From positions 359,893 to 423,892 of the forward strand of contig CAJOHJ010000004.1 of the NCBI GenBank assembly GCA_905234265.1: a stretch of DNA of 64,000 bases, given 5' to 3'. The notes below the pieces were generated by a model, which worked only from the letters and a program-made list of their open reading frames with translations, searched no databases and was not told the DNA's origin. The DNA comes from an uncultured Prevotella sp. (GTDB lineage Bacteria > Bacteroidota > Bacteroidia > Bacteroidales > Bacteroidaceae). The position numbers were made by a program, and so were the translations under genes. Shown here piece after piece: positions 23,835 through 32,593 of this stretch (the stretch's first letter is position 1; every line of letters begins with the position of its first letter).

Positions 23835-24492
23835 TGGCTGGCCCAGGCTCTGTGATTTCTACGAACGTGTCGGCTTCGCCGCTTTCTTCGTCGGCTGAAT
23901 ATGAGGACTCTTCGTAGGTGGCGTCGTCTTCGTCTTCATACATGCCGCTGCCAACCATCAGCGTCAGGGGGTAGTCGATGGGTATGCGGTCGCCGTTGGA
24001 AACGCGCCGTCCGCGGCAGATGATGCCGTAGACCCAGTCTTTCTCGCCGGTAACCATCTGCGGCTCCGACAGCTTGAAGCCCATGGCCATCAGGCGTGCC
24101 TCGGCCTCGCGGACGCTGGAGTTGTCGACGATGTCGGGAATGGCAAACGACGGCGACGACGGCGAATTGACCGTCACGTAGATGGCGTGGCCTTCCTTGA
24201 CCTTTGTGCCTGGGCCTGGTGTCTGCACGAGAATGCTTTCGGCAGGCATCTGCTTGTTGTAGCCGGAGTCGCTGACAACGATGGTTAGCCCCTTCTCCTC
24301 AAGCATCAGGCGCGCCTTGTGGTATGTCATGCCTTTCAGCGCAGGCACCTCGATGCCTTCGCCGTGGCGTGTGTAGGCCTCAAGGCCGAACTTTACGCCA
24401 ACCATCAGCAGCACCACCACTATGGCCATTGCTGCCAGGTTGAGCAGAACGAACTTGCTGGCCAGCTTTCCAAAAAACTCTTTTACTTTCAT
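23827..24492 (-). CDS. Membrane-anchored PASTA-domain protein
   Basis: A 221-residue protein: short cytoplasmic start (MKVKEFFGKLASK), one transmembrane helix (about 15-35, LLNLAAMAIVVVLLMVGVKFG), then periplasmic PASTA domains (EVPALKGMTYHKARLMLEEKGL; FAIPDIVDNSSVREAEARLMAMGF) and an acidic tail. PASTA domains bind peptidoglycan or its precursors; there is no kinase domain. The neighbourhood with ddl suggests a cell-wall role. The ATG at 24492 is preferred to an upstream alternative start because it lies just before the transmembrane segment. Confidence 0.88.
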   Translation of the reverse strand: MKVKEFFGKLASKFVLLNLAAMAIVVVLLMVGVKFGLEAYTRHGEGIEVPALKGMTYHKARLMLEEKGLTIVVSDSGYNKQMPAESILVQTPGPGTKVKEGHAIYVTVNSPSSPSFAIPDIVDNSSVREAEARLMAMGFKLSEPQMVTGEKDWVYGIICRGRRVSNGDRIPIDYPLTLMVGSGMYEDEDDATYEESSYSADEESGEADTFVEITEPGPANE

Positions 24493-24525
24493 CCTTATCA
24501 GTGCAGGATGCACTCCTGCTCACGG

Positions 24526-24555
24526 CAAAAGTAGTGATTATTGTTGACACTGCAA
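24526..24555 (-). promoter_or_regulatory. Promoter of the PASTA-rluD-ddl operon
   Basis: On the minus strand TACTTTTG (24526-24533) with TTG 19 bases upstream (24553-24555). Confidence 0.65.
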
Positions 24556-24563
24556 AAAAAATC

Positions 24564-24588
24564 GGGCATATTCTTGTGGAATACGCCC
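24564..24588 (-). terminator. Rho-independent terminator of rpmH
   Basis: Stem GGGCGTATTC / GAATATGCCC on the minus strand (one mismatch, five-base loop) followed by a run of eight T. Confidence 0.85.
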
Positions 24589-24626
24589 TATTTCCTTTTG
24601 TTCCTAAACAATCATGCTTACGGAGA

Positions 24627-24782
24627 TTACTTTCCGTGATGCTCGTCGGATACAGTCAGCTTCTTACGGCCTTTTGCGCGGCGGGAAGCCAGTACGCGGC
24701 GACCATTCTTTGTGGCCATGCGCTCGCGGAAGCCATGCTTGTTCACGCGGCGACGGTTGTGGGGTTGGAATGTTCTTTTCAT
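24627..24782 (-). CDS. rpmH: 50S ribosomal protein L34
   Basis: A 51-residue basic protein starting [20 protein letters not shown] and continuing [20 protein letters not shown], the unmistakable L34 signature. The C-terminal tail [11 protein letters not shown] is typical of Bacteroidetes. It has its own promoter (24830-24860) and terminator (24564-24588), so it is a single-gene unit. Confidence 0.97.
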   Translation of the reverse strand: MKRTFQPHNRRRVNKHGFRERMATKNGRRVLASRRAKGRKKLTVSDEHHGK

Positions 24783-24829
24783 TGTTGTTATTGTATTATT
24801 TTGTTTTGATTTTCAAACATTTTGGGCTG

Positions 24830-24860
24830 CAAAAGTACATAATAATTTAATAACCTGCAA
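24830..24860 (-). promoter_or_regulatory. Promoter of rpmH
   Basis: Minus-strand TACTTTTG (24830-24837) with TTG 20 bases upstream (24858-24860); a full consensus Bacteroidetes promoter. Confidence 0.75.
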
Positions 24861-24960
24861 GTTTTCCGAAACTTTTTAATCTTTTTTGATGACATTTTTT
24901 TCACATACACATCTTTTATATATAGAGAGGTCGGTTGACTTGCCGGAGACAGAGGCGGAA

Positions 24961-25079
24961 AATTTATCTCTGCGAGTTACGAAATTATCTCACAGAGATA
25001 AAAAATTATCTCAGCGAGTTACGAAATTATCTCCGTAAGATAATTTTCTGTCTCTGCATGTTATTTCGCTAACTCTGTA
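24961..25079 (+). repeat. Cluster B2 of 21-bp modular repeats (ATTATCTC family)
   Basis: Five modules on a 7-bp grid: ATTATCT followed by CTGCGAG, CACAGAG, CAGCGAG or CCGTAAG and then TTACGAA, ATAAAAA or ATAATTT. Located upstream of the transketolase operon and reading toward it. Confidence 0.85.
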
Positions 25080-25122
25080 ACATAGCATAAAAAGACAATA
25101 ACGAACATAACAAAAAGGAACA

Positions 25123-25992
25123 ATGGAACAGAAGAATTCTGCACAGCAGGCACCGCTCAGCGTCAAGGCTCTGGAGCTGCTTGCCGAGAAGAACAGGAAA
25201 AGGCTTGTGGAGGTTGTCTACAATGCCAAGGCCGGCCACATTGGCGGCGACTTGTCGTGCCTGAACGTAATGACGGCACTTTATTTCCATGTGATGAACA
25301 ACATCGACGCCACCAATCCGAAGGCTGCCGACAGAGACCGCTTCGTGCTGTCGAAGGGACACTGCGTAGAGGCTCTCTACGTAACCCTTGAGGCAAAGGG
25401 CTTCCTGAAGCCTGAGGTGTTGGACACGCTGGGCAAGTTTGGAAGCATACTCAGCGGCCACCCAACCATCGAGGTGCCGGGCATCGAGGTGAACAGCGGC
25501 GCCCTGGGCCACGGTCTGCCCATCGGCGTGGGCATGGCCATTGCCGCCAAGATGGACAAGAAGTCGTGGCGCACCTACGTCATGATGGGCGACGGCGAAC
25601 AGGGCGAGGGCAGCATCTATGAGGCTGCCATGGCCGGCAGCAAGTATGCGCTGGACAATCTGGTGGCCATCATCGACCGCAACCACCTGCAGATCTCGGG
25701 CAACACGGAGGACGTGATGCCCATCGACAGCATCCGCGAGCGCTGGTCAGCATTCGGATGGGACGTCATCAGCGTCAACGGCGACTCCATGGCCGACATC
25801 GTCAGCGCCTTCGACGCCATCGACTACTCCAACGGCAAGCCCCACCTCGTCGTCTCCGACACCACCAAGGGCCGCGGCGTGAGCTTCATGGAGGGCATTG
25901 CCAAGTGGCACCACGGCGTGCTGAACGAAGAGCAGTGCAAGGATGCCGTCAAGGAGATAGAAGAGCGCATAGCTGCATTAAGTGCGAAATAG
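25123..25992 (+). CDS. Transketolase, N-terminal (ThDP-binding) subunit
   Basis: A 289-residue half-transketolase. The thiamine-diphosphate motif is GDGEQGEGSIYEAAMAGSKY...NLVAIIDRN. HIGGDLSCLNVMTALYFHVM and LSKGHCVEALYVTLEAKG match the phosphate- and cofactor-contacting parts. It pairs with the C-terminal subunit encoded 42 bases downstream to form one active enzyme. Split transketolases usually belong to specialised sugar pathways rather than the main pentose phosphate pathway. The operon continues with an FGGY kinase. Confidence 0.92.
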   Translation: MEQKNSAQQAPLSVKALELLAEKNRKRLVEVVYNAKAGHIGGDLSCLNVMTALYFHVMNNIDATNPKAADRDRFVLSKGHCVEALYVTLEAKGFLKPEVLDTLGKFGSILSGHPTIEVPGIEVNSGALGHGLPIGVGMAIAAKMDKKSWRTYVMMGDGEQGEGSIYEAAMAGSKYALDNLVAIIDRNHLQISGNTEDVMPIDSIRERWSAFGWDVISVNGDSMADIVSAFDAIDYSNGKPHLVVSDTTKGRGVSFMEGIAKWHHGVLNEEQCKDAVKEIEERIAALSAK

Positions 25993-26034
25993 TAAATGCG
26001 TAATTAATAAATCGTAAAATAGTCAGAAGTAATT

Positions 26035-26958
26035 ATGATAGCTTGTAGAAAACAGTTTACCGACACGCTGCTGGAACTGGCGCGTGAGGACAAAGACATA
26101 ATAGCCGTAACCACCGACGCACGCGGCTCAGTAACCCTTGGCGACTATGCAGCAGCACTGCCCGAACAGTTTGTGGAGTGCGGCATCGCCGAGCAGGATG
26201 CCGTCGGCATTTCCGCCGGACTGGCACACTCGGGCAAGAAGGTGTTCTGCTGCGGGCCTGCCTGCTTCTATGTGGCACGTTCGCTGGAGCAGGTAAAGGT
26301 TGACTTGGCCTACTCTGAGAATCCCGTCACCATCTTGGGCGTCAGCGGAGGCGTCGCCTACGGTGCGCTCGGTGCCACCCACCATTCGCTGCACGACATT
26401 GCTGTGCTGCGCACGTTTCCCGGCATGACGGTCTGCCTGCCCAGCGACTGGCGCGTCACCAAGAAGCTCGTGCGCCTGCTCGTCGACTACGACAAGCCAT
26501 GCTACGTGCGCGTAGGACGTGCGGCAGTGCCTGACGTATATGCCGACGACGACTTCGACTTTCAGCCCGGCAAGGCCATACAGCTGCTTGACGGCACCGA
26601 CGTCACCATCGTTGCCACCGGCGAGACCGTCTACCACGCCTGGCAGGCAGGCCTGCAGCTCCGCGAACAGGGCGTCAAGGCCCGCGTGCTGGACTGCTCG
26701 TGGCTGAAGCCCTTCGACGAGGAGGCCATCCGCCGCGCTGCACGTGAGACGGGACGCATAGTCACCGTCGAGGAGCATTCACAGTTTGGCGGACTGGGCG
26801 CAATGGTCTGCGAACTGCTCTCCGAGAAGCCCGTGCCGGTGCGCATACTCGGCATTCCCGACGAGAACGTCGTCCACGGCACCAACGCAGAGATTTTCCA
26901 TCGCTACGGACTCGACGCCGAGGGCATAGTGAAGGCTGTCAGGCAGTTCATTAACTAA
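26035..26958 (+). CDS. Transketolase, C-terminal subunit
   Basis: A 307-residue partner of the preceding gene, with the pyrimidine-binding domain (about 1-160, FVECGIAEQDAVGISAGLAHSG with the conserved Glu that activates ThDP) and the C-terminal transketolase domain (about 180-300, VTIVATGETVYHAWQAG). Transfers two-carbon ketol units between sugar phosphates. Twenty-three bases separate it from the kinase gene. Confidence 0.92.
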   Translation: MIACRKQFTDTLLELAREDKDIIAVTTDARGSVTLGDYAAALPEQFVECGIAEQDAVGISAGLAHSGKKVFCCGPACFYVARSLEQVKVDLAYSENPVTILGVSGGVAYGALGATHHSLHDIAVLRTFPGMTVCLPSDWRVTKKLVRLLVDYDKPCYVRVGRAAVPDVYADDDFDFQPGKAIQLLDGTDVTIVATGETVYHAWQAGLQLREQGVKARVLDCSWLKPFDEEAIRRAARETGRIVTVEEHSQFGGLGAMVCELLSEKPVPVRILGIPDENVVHGTNAEIFHRYGLDAEGIVKAVRQFIN

Positions 26959-26981
26959 CAAACTGTGAACAGCAGAGTACT

Positions 26982-28460
26982 ATGAACTACATTATTGCAA
27001 TAGACCAAAGCACGTCGGCAACCAAGGCACTGCTTTTCGACGAGCAGTGCCGCCTGCTGGCGCGCACCAGTGTGGACCACCGGCAGTACTATCCGCAGAC
27101 AGGATGGGTGGAACACGACGCTGAGGAGATTTACAACAATATGGTGGAGGCCATAAGAAAGCTAAAGGAAATGGTGAAGAGTGAACTTTCTGCTTCCCAC
27201 TGCTCCCTTTGCCTGACCAACCAGCGCGAGACCGCTGTGGTGTGGAACCGCCAGACGGGCAAGCCCATAGCCAATGCCGTCGTCTGGCAGGACACCCGCG
27301 GCACTCAGATGTGCAACGACCTGCGCTCGCTGGGCTACAGCAGCATGGTCATGGAGAAGAGCGGACTGCTCATAGACCCTAACTTCTCGGCAACAGGCGT
27401 GAAGTGGCTGCTCGACAATGTCGACGGCGCACGACAGCTGGCCGAGGGCGGACAGCTGCTCATGGGCACCATCGACACGTGGCTCGTCTGGAAGCTCACC
27501 GGCGGACGCGTGCATGCCACAGACACTACCAACGCTTCGCGGACCATGCTCTTCAACATCCACACCATGCAGTGGGACGACGACTTGCTGCGCCTCTTCG
27601 ACATTCCGCGCAGCATGATGCCGGAGGTAAGGGCCTGCGATGCGCTCTACGGCGAGACGACCGTGGAGGGGATTTTCGACGAACCGATACAGATTGCCGG
27701 CGTGCTGGGCGACTCGCACGGAGCACTCGTAGGCCAGATGTGCTTCCAGCCAGGCTCTGGAAAGGTAACCTACGGCACGGGCAGCAGCGTGATGATTAAC
27801 ATCGGCGAGCAGCCGCAGCCGGCTCCCGAGGGGCTGGTGACCAGCGTGGGATTTACGGCCTTGGGAAAGACGTTCTACGGCTTCGAGGGCAACATCTACA
27901 GCACGGGGGCTACGCTGAAGTGGATCTGCGACCAGCTGCAGCTCATTGAGAAGCCGTCGCAGATGGAGGCGCTGGCAACAAGTGTGCCTGACAACGGCGG
28001 CGTATACATAGTGCCGGCATTCTCTGGCCTTGGCGCCCCGTGGTGGCAGTCGGGCGTGAAGGGCGCTGTCGTCGGACTTACGTTCATGGCCACCAAGGCC
28101 CACTTCCTGCGCGCTGCACTGGAAAGCATTGCCTACCAGATAAAGGACCTCGTGGACGTCATGTCTGGTGGTGGGCTGCGCGAGATTTGCGCTGACGGCG
28201 GACCGACGAAGAACCGCTTTCTCATGCAGTTCCAGGCTGACATGCTCGGGACGCCTGTCGTATGCACCGAGGTCGACGATGCCTCTGCCTTCGGCGCCGT
28301 CATCATGAACGGCTTCGCACGCGGACTCTGGAAATCGTTCGACGAAGTTGTGGGCTTCCGCAAGGTTACTGAGGTGTACACGCCGTCGGCAGCCGTAGAC
28401 ATGTCGGTCTACGAGGGATGGCGCAACGCCGTCGGCATGGTCATTCACAGCAACAGATAG
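26982..28460 (+). CDS. FGGY-family carbohydrate kinase (glycerol-kinase-like)
   Basis: A 492-residue FGGY kinase. Sequence blocks resemble GlpK (LTNQRETAVVWNRQTGKPI, RTMLFNIHTMQWDDDLLRL, VPAFSGLGAPWW), but the ATP-loop reads IDQSTSATKALLFD instead of the GlpK IDQGTTSSR. Glycerol kinase is the closest named family. The substrate is uncertain because it sits in an operon with a split transketolase. In D-apulose catabolism a kinase and a two-subunit transketolase act in sequence, so a branched or unusual ketose is an alternative to glycerol. No glycerol facilitator or glycerol-3-phosphate dehydrogenase gene is adjacent. Confidence 0.75.
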   Translation: MNYIIAIDQSTSATKALLFDEQCRLLARTSVDHRQYYPQTGWVEHDAEEIYNNMVEAIRKLKEMVKSELSASHCSLCLTNQRETAVVWNRQTGKPIANAVVWQDTRGTQMCNDLRSLGYSSMVMEKSGLLIDPNFSATGVKWLLDNVDGARQLAEGGQLLMGTIDTWLVWKLTGGRVHATDTTNASRTMLFNIHTMQWDDDLLRLFDIPRSMMPEVRACDALYGETTVEGIFDEPIQIAGVLGDSHGALVGQMCFQPGSGKVTYGTGSSVMINIGEQPQPAPEGLVTSVGFTALGKTFYGFEGNIYSTGATLKWICDQLQLIEKPSQMEALATSVPDNGGVYIVPAFSGLGAPWWQSGVKGAVVGLTFMATKAHFLRAALESIAYQIKDLVDVMSGGGLREICADGGPTKNRFLMQFQADMLGTPVVCTEVDDASAFGAVIMNGFARGLWKSFDEVVGFRKVTEVYTPSAAVDMSVYEGWRNAVGMVIHSNR

Positions 28461-28466
28461 CCGTTT

Positions 28467-29573
28467 ATGCACTCGATACAGACGCTTATAGAAACAATGC
28501 TCAGCGGCATCGGCATTCCGGCAGAATACGTCGAGCTGTGCTGCCACGGACTGCTGGTGGTGATAGTGTTTGCCGTTGCCTTTGCCGTGGGCTGGGCATG
28601 CCGCGCACTCATGGTGCCGGCAGTGCTGCGCATAGTTGCCAGGACGGAAAGCAAGTGGGACGACGCCGTGCTGAACCGCAAGGTGCTGCTGTCGGCATGC
28701 AGCATAGTGCCGGCCATCATCGTCTGGCAGCTGCTGCCATGGACGTTCTTCGACTTCCCGACGGTGCGCGAGGTGCTGGCACGCCTCACGGCCATATACA
28801 TCACTGTCATGTCGGTGCGCACGGTGATGGTGCTGATAGACTCGCTGAAGACCGTCGGCAACCAGCGGTCGGCGCGCCACCAGTATATGCAGTCGCTCTT
28901 CGGAGTGCTGAAAATCATCATGGTCTTCGTGGCCGTCATCGTTGTCGTGGCAATCGTCGTCGACAAGAACCCGGCAACGCTCTTCGCCGGACTCGGCGCT
29001 GCATCGGCAATACTCATGCTGGCCTTTCAGGATACCATCAAGGGCCTCGTGGCTGGCATTAGGCTTACCACCAATGAGATGCTGCACGTCGGCGACTGGA
29101 TAACCGTGCCGTCGGCAGGGGCCAACGGCCGCGTGGAGGAGATTACGCTCACCACGGTGAAGGTGCGCAACTTCGACAATACCATCGTCACCGTTACGCC
29201 GCAGACGCTCGTCGACGGCTCCTTCCAGAACTGGGCAGGCATGGAGCAGAACGAGGGGCGCAAGCAGGCGCGCCGCGTCTACTACGACTTCCGCTCCATC
29301 AAGGCTGGCGACGACGGCGAGGTGAACATCACCGCCTTCCGCCGCCACATCGAGCAGTGGCTCGCCGCCAGCAGTCTCACCGTCGAAGGCCGTGCGCCGC
29401 TGGTGCGGCAGGCTGAGGCTACGCAGGGCGGATGCTGTGTGGAATTCATCTTCTGGCTGAAGGCTCAGGCTGGCTTCGACTACGAGCATGCCACCAGCGA
29501 GGTCATGGAATACATCTATGCCGCCAGCAACGCCTACGGACTCGTCATCTACCAGCAGCGCAGCGACGACTGA
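28467..29573 (+). CDS. MscS-family mechanosensitive ion channel
   Basis: A 368-residue inner-membrane protein with about four transmembrane helices in the first 190 residues. The last is the pore-lining helix TLFAGLGAASAILMLAFQDT, followed by GLVAGIRL, the MscS signature. The beta domain carries VGDWITVPSAGANGRVEEITL and TVKVRNFDNTIVTVTPQTLV. It opens under membrane tension to release solutes in osmotic downshock. Only six bases follow the kinase stop, so it is co-transcribed; the functional link is unclear. Confidence 0.9.
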   Translation: MHSIQTLIETMLSGIGIPAEYVELCCHGLLVVIVFAVAFAVGWACRALMVPAVLRIVARTESKWDDAVLNRKVLLSACSIVPAIIVWQLLPWTFFDFPTVREVLARLTAIYITVMSVRTVMVLIDSLKTVGNQRSARHQYMQSLFGVLKIIMVFVAVIVVVAIVVDKNPATLFAGLGAASAILMLAFQDTIKGLVAGIRLTTNEMLHVGDWITVPSAGANGRVEEITLTTVKVRNFDNTIVTVTPQTLVDGSFQNWAGMEQNEGRKQARRVYYDFRSIKAGDDGEVNITAFRRHIEQWLAASSLTVEGRAPLVRQAEATQGGCCVEFIFWLKAQAGFDYEHATSEVMEYIYAASNAYGLVIYQQRSDD

Positions 29574-29894
29574 CTTTTGCTCAAAATCAGTTATACAGAA
29601 ATAATTTTTTATTATTTGTGTTCGTCTATTTTTCAGTTAGAATAATTCGTTTCAAAAACACTCCCCATTGTTTTATTTATTTGCAAAAGTAATTATTTTT
29701 GTGTATCAAACTTCTATAATCTTGATAATAAAGCAGCCACTGCTTCATCGCGAGGCAGTGGCTGCAAAAGTATTTACATTAAAATCTTCTTTGGCAGGCC
29801 GGCTCTCACGAGTCAGCAAGCCTTCACTATTATATATTTACTAACTCTCCTGCCACATAGAAGGGCAGAAGTTTCTTGCTTAATTCTATTCCAA
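29574..29894. other. AT-rich convergent intergenic region
   Basis: About 320 bases between the mscS stop and the end of a minus-strand small gene. It holds the hairpin at 29733-29765; no other ORF or repeat is supported. Confidence 0.5.
29733..29765 (-). terminator. Hairpin terminator of the minus-strand small-peptide unit
   Basis: Perfect 11-bp stem GCAGCCACTGC / GCAGTGGCTGC with an 11-base loop; the minus-strand side is followed by a T-rich tail. Confidence 0.65.
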
Positions 29895-30041
29895 TCACCA
29901 GAGGATGAGTTCTGGTGCGTCAGCGTTTGCTGGATCTACTGGTGTTGCCTCTGGGTCTAACGTCAGTGAGCCATCCAGCAACTGTTGGCGATACTGTAGT
30001 TCTATGGTTTCTATTTCTGGAATGATATATGTTTTTTTCAT
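29895..30041 (-). CDS. Small MKKxYxxP-type peptide (48 residues)
   Basis: ATG-to-TGA ORF on the minus strand: start MKKTYIIPEIETIELQYRQQ, centre LLDGSLTLDPEATP, end DAPELILW. Same layout as the 42-residue peptide at 12100-12228 (MKK-x-Y-x-x-P, Leu-Gln segment, LL-x-(A/G)-S, acidic second half). It lies downstream of a large secreted protein gene on the same strand, with a terminator after it. Function unknown. Confidence 0.6.
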   Translation of the reverse strand: MKKTYIIPEIETIELQYRQQLLDGSLTLDPEATPVDPANADAPELILW

Positions 30042-30147
30042 AATTCTTAATTATTAATTCTTTATTTTGATTTTGAATTTCATGCGTAATTTGCGGAAAT
30101 CATCGAAGTGAGAAGTCCTGCCGGCAAGAATGTCGGCAGGCTATTCT

Positions 30148-32163
30148 TTACTTAATGATAACTTTCTTTCCATTCACGATGAACAGGCCTTTTGCTGGCT
30201 TGGCAACACGCTGGCCGTTGAGATTGTAGTAAATAGAGTTTGTGGCAAACTGCGAAGCAGAAACACTTTCGATACCCGTTGACTGGTCACCGAATATCAA
30301 ATTGAAGATAGGAGCTTCACCAATGCTGCTGCTGGTGAGATAAGCCTTACCGGCTGGAAGAGTGCCTGCAGTTGATTTAACGAACTGTCCGTTCTTAAGG
30401 ATGTAAGAATCAGCAGGAATATCAGTGTTCTCGATAACACCAGTCAGCAGGTTTGTTGCGCTGATGTCGTTGCCGGCAGCTACAACAGGAATATCGTAGG
30501 AAGCATCGGCTGTTCCTTTCAGAATAAGGCCTGTGCCAGCTGTTACAGCAGTAGTAACTTTCTCAAGAGTGGCTGTGCCAGCAGCCTCTGATGTAGCTGT
30601 AACCTGATAAGCCTCCAGTCCATCGGGCAGATTAGCGCAGTCAACGGGGTATGAGCTTGCAAAGGAAGAGTATCCGCTGCTTGCGATAGTGGTAGAAACA
30701 GGCTCTATGACGTCAAGTACAATGACGAAGAAAGTCTGCAGGCCGCCATTAGTAAACGTGATGCTGCCCTCAGCATTGTCCAGCGGGAATATGCGGACAT
30801 CGGGATTTGTGTTATAATCGGCCACATCCGTAAACGCTCCCATGGGAACGATGTTAAGAGTGCTGTTCAAGTTCTCGCCGTTTACTTCCTTCCAGGCACA
30901 GTTGGTTGCACTTGTTGCATTGTTCACGTAGCTATAGAGACGCAGCTGAGTAGCCTTCACGCCTGCCGGCAAGTCAAGACGGCTCTGCACGCCGTTAGAA
31001 CCACCGAATGTCTTGCGCGTTGCACCGATTTCCGAAATTGTTATCTGGGTTCTTTCGCTCCAAGCCTTATTCTGTTCTGTCAACATTGTCAGCGTGTAGC
31101 CTTTGGCTACGTCATTTTCTTTTCCTGTCAGCTCTTTGTCGCTGGTTTTGTCGAAGGCTCCATAGCCCATGACGATAGTCTTAGTCTTGAAGTTTGCGGC
31201 TACTGCATTAATTGTTGCGTCTACATCGGCAGATGTTGTGCAGCTCGCACGTCTTGCGCGTGCCTTGATGTCGGTGTTTGTAGTCAAAGTGAATGCGCGA
31301 GTGTAAGTATTCCAGCTGCTTCCGCCGTCAGTGCTGTATTCTATAGTGGCATTAGGTGAAGCACAGGTGATAGCCACAGTTCCGTTAAACTGATTGACAA
31401 TGGGGTCTTCAATGGTAATGCCCGTCAGCAGTATCTGCTGAGATGCAACATCAGAATTGCTATAGCTTTCACCGTCACCGATAGCAATAGCCTTAACAAC
31501 CGTTCCATCGGTTACCACGAATGGTGCAGAATATGTGTCACTTGATTCTGTTGGTGCAGTGCCATCTGTCGTATAGGTAACCTTCGTTGCATTAGTAACA
31601 GAACCTAGTGTCACGGTACCTGTGGCAGGTGCAACAGATATTTCCGGTGCTGTAAGTTGGGTCTTTGCCGACTCCGTATAAGCAACCTTCACATAGAATA
31701 TTCCAGTTTCACCATCATTTGTTATAGCCAAAGACGAAGTTGCAGGTACGCCGGTAAACACAAATTCCAGATACTTATTGGTGGTGTTTTCTGTCATGGT
31801 ATAAGAAACGCTTTGACCACCAATGGTAATAGAACCTGAAGCTGCATGATTTATAGCTGTTCCTCCCAGTTTGAATTTATTAGTGCCATTTGAAGATGTA
31901 GACTGAACAATTGTAATATTAGATTTAGCCAAACTCGTAAATGTAATACTGCTGGACGAATTTAATTTGAGTCCTTTTGAATAACTTGTTCCATCATAGG
32001 TTCCTGCATACTTGGTGTTAAAACCACCACCTGTAGCTACAGTGAAGAACGAACCGCTTTGTGAAGCTTCGCCATTTAAAGTCAATGTGTACGTGTCATA
32101 CGCCCACGCTCCGCTGCATACTGCGAGCAGTAGCGTTAATAGAGAGAGTAGTTTTTTTCTCAT
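30148..32163 (-). CDS. Large secreted protein with chitobiase/beta-hexosaminidase-C-like repeats and C-terminal sorting-type tail
   Basis: A 671-residue exported protein. Signal peptide MRKKLLSLLTLLLAVCSGAWA; an N-terminal beta domain (to about 180); then two segments of the CHB_HEX_C type (VTYTTDGTAPTESSDTYSAPF; IEYSTDGGSSWNTYTRAF), which are small beta-sandwich modules often linked to surface glycan enzymes; a region without recognised domain; and the tail YYNLNGQRVAKPAKGLFIVNGKKV. That tail is a common Prevotella C-terminal motif suggesting type IX-like sorting or cell-surface anchoring. No catalytic domain is recognised. The Met at 32163 is preferred over one 18 codons upstream because the signal peptide starts there. 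Confidence 0.72.
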   Translation of the reverse strand: MRKKLLSLLTLLLAVCSGAWAYDTYTLTLNGEASQSGSFFTVATGGGFNTKYAGTYDGTSYSKGLKLNSSSSITFTSLAKSNITIVQSTSSNGTNKFKLGGTAINHAASGSITIGGQSVSYTMTENTTNKYLEFVFTGVPATSSLAITNDGETGIFYVKVAYTESAKTQLTAPEISVAPATGTVTLGSVTNATKVTYTTDGTAPTESSDTYSAPFVVTDGTVVKAIAIGDGESYSNSDVASQQILLTGITIEDPIVNQFNGTVAITCASPNATIEYSTDGGSSWNTYTRAFTLTTNTDIKARARRASCTTSADVDATINAVAANFKTKTIVMGYGAFDKTSDKELTGKENDVAKGYTLTMLTEQNKAWSERTQITISEIGATRKTFGGSNGVQSRLDLPAGVKATQLRLYSYVNNATSATNCAWKEVNGENLNSTLNIVPMGAFTDVADYNTNPDVRIFPLDNAEGSITFTNGGLQTFFVIVLDVIEPVSTTIASSGYSSFASSYPVDCANLPDGLEAYQVTATSEAAGTATLEKVTTAVTAGTGLILKGTADASYDIPVVAAGNDISATNLLTGVIENTDIPADSYILKNGQFVKSTAGTLPAGKAYLTSSSIGEAPIFNLIFGDQSTGIESVSASQFATNSIYYNLNGQRVAKPAKGLFIVNGKKVIIK

Positions 32164-32505
32164 AGTTTTTGTTGTTTTTAAAAGGTTAATTATAATAGTT
32201 TCAGTTAATGTCTTCACAGGCCAGCGCTATGGCCTTGCCACTGCTCCTCTCTCGCGCGTACATTTTATTATATATATACACAAGAAGCGTGGAACTGTCA
32301 TGCTCCACATCTCTACTCTGAGGCTCTGGTAAACCCGTAAAAAAAGATACAGATACAATACAGCCCACGCGTACGCGTGAACCATTGTCATCTCCGTCTT
32401 GTTTTTACTTTGTGAAATTTACCAGATTTCAGAGTACAAGATCGAAGCACAACGCTTCATTTTCCAACATGTCTGCCTTTGGCCGTGGCCGCTGGCATGT
32501 ATTTA
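32164..32505 (-). promoter_or_regulatory. Long 5' leader of the large secreted protein gene
   Basis: The nearest good -7 box lies about 350 bases upstream of the start codon, leaving a long untranslated leader. On the minus strand it contains a GTGGAGCATGACAGTTCCAC hairpin and the palindrome CACGCGTACGCGTG. No convincing ORF lies on either strand. Could be a regulatory leader or hide a separate small RNA. Confidence 0.4.
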
Positions 32506-32511
32506 CGGCAG

Positions 32512-32519
32512 CAAAGATA
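32512..32519 (-). promoter_or_regulatory. -7 box upstream of the large secreted protein gene
   Basis: Minus-strand TATCTTTG fits TAnnTTTG. Confidence 0.5.
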
Positions 32520-32528
32520 GTAAAAAAA

Positions 32529-32551
32529 ACCGAAACGCCAAGCGTTTCGGT
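32529..32551 (-). terminator. Terminator hairpin of the RelE-type pair
   Basis: ACCGAAACGC / GCGTTTCGGT with a CAA loop, flanked by an A-run so that the minus-strand transcript ends in T residues. The same hairpin occurs at 33171-33197. Confidence 0.75.
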
Positions 32552-32593
32552 GAAAATATTCTAATTGTCAGCGATTTAGCAAAAAGAATATAG

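Noticed and set aside
25086..25122. Repeat cluster B2 as promoter of the transketolase operon
   Set aside because: No TAnnTTTG box with proper spacing is visible in or after the cluster; the promoter remains unlocated.
27162..29489. 775-codon minus-strand ORF opposite the FGGY kinase and mscS genes, and similar long antisense ORFs (9579-11039, 45516-46883, 50683-52041)
   Set aside because: They lie opposite strongly conserved genes, have His/Val/Arg-rich low-quality composition and no family motifs. They arise from GC-rich third positions in the real genes.
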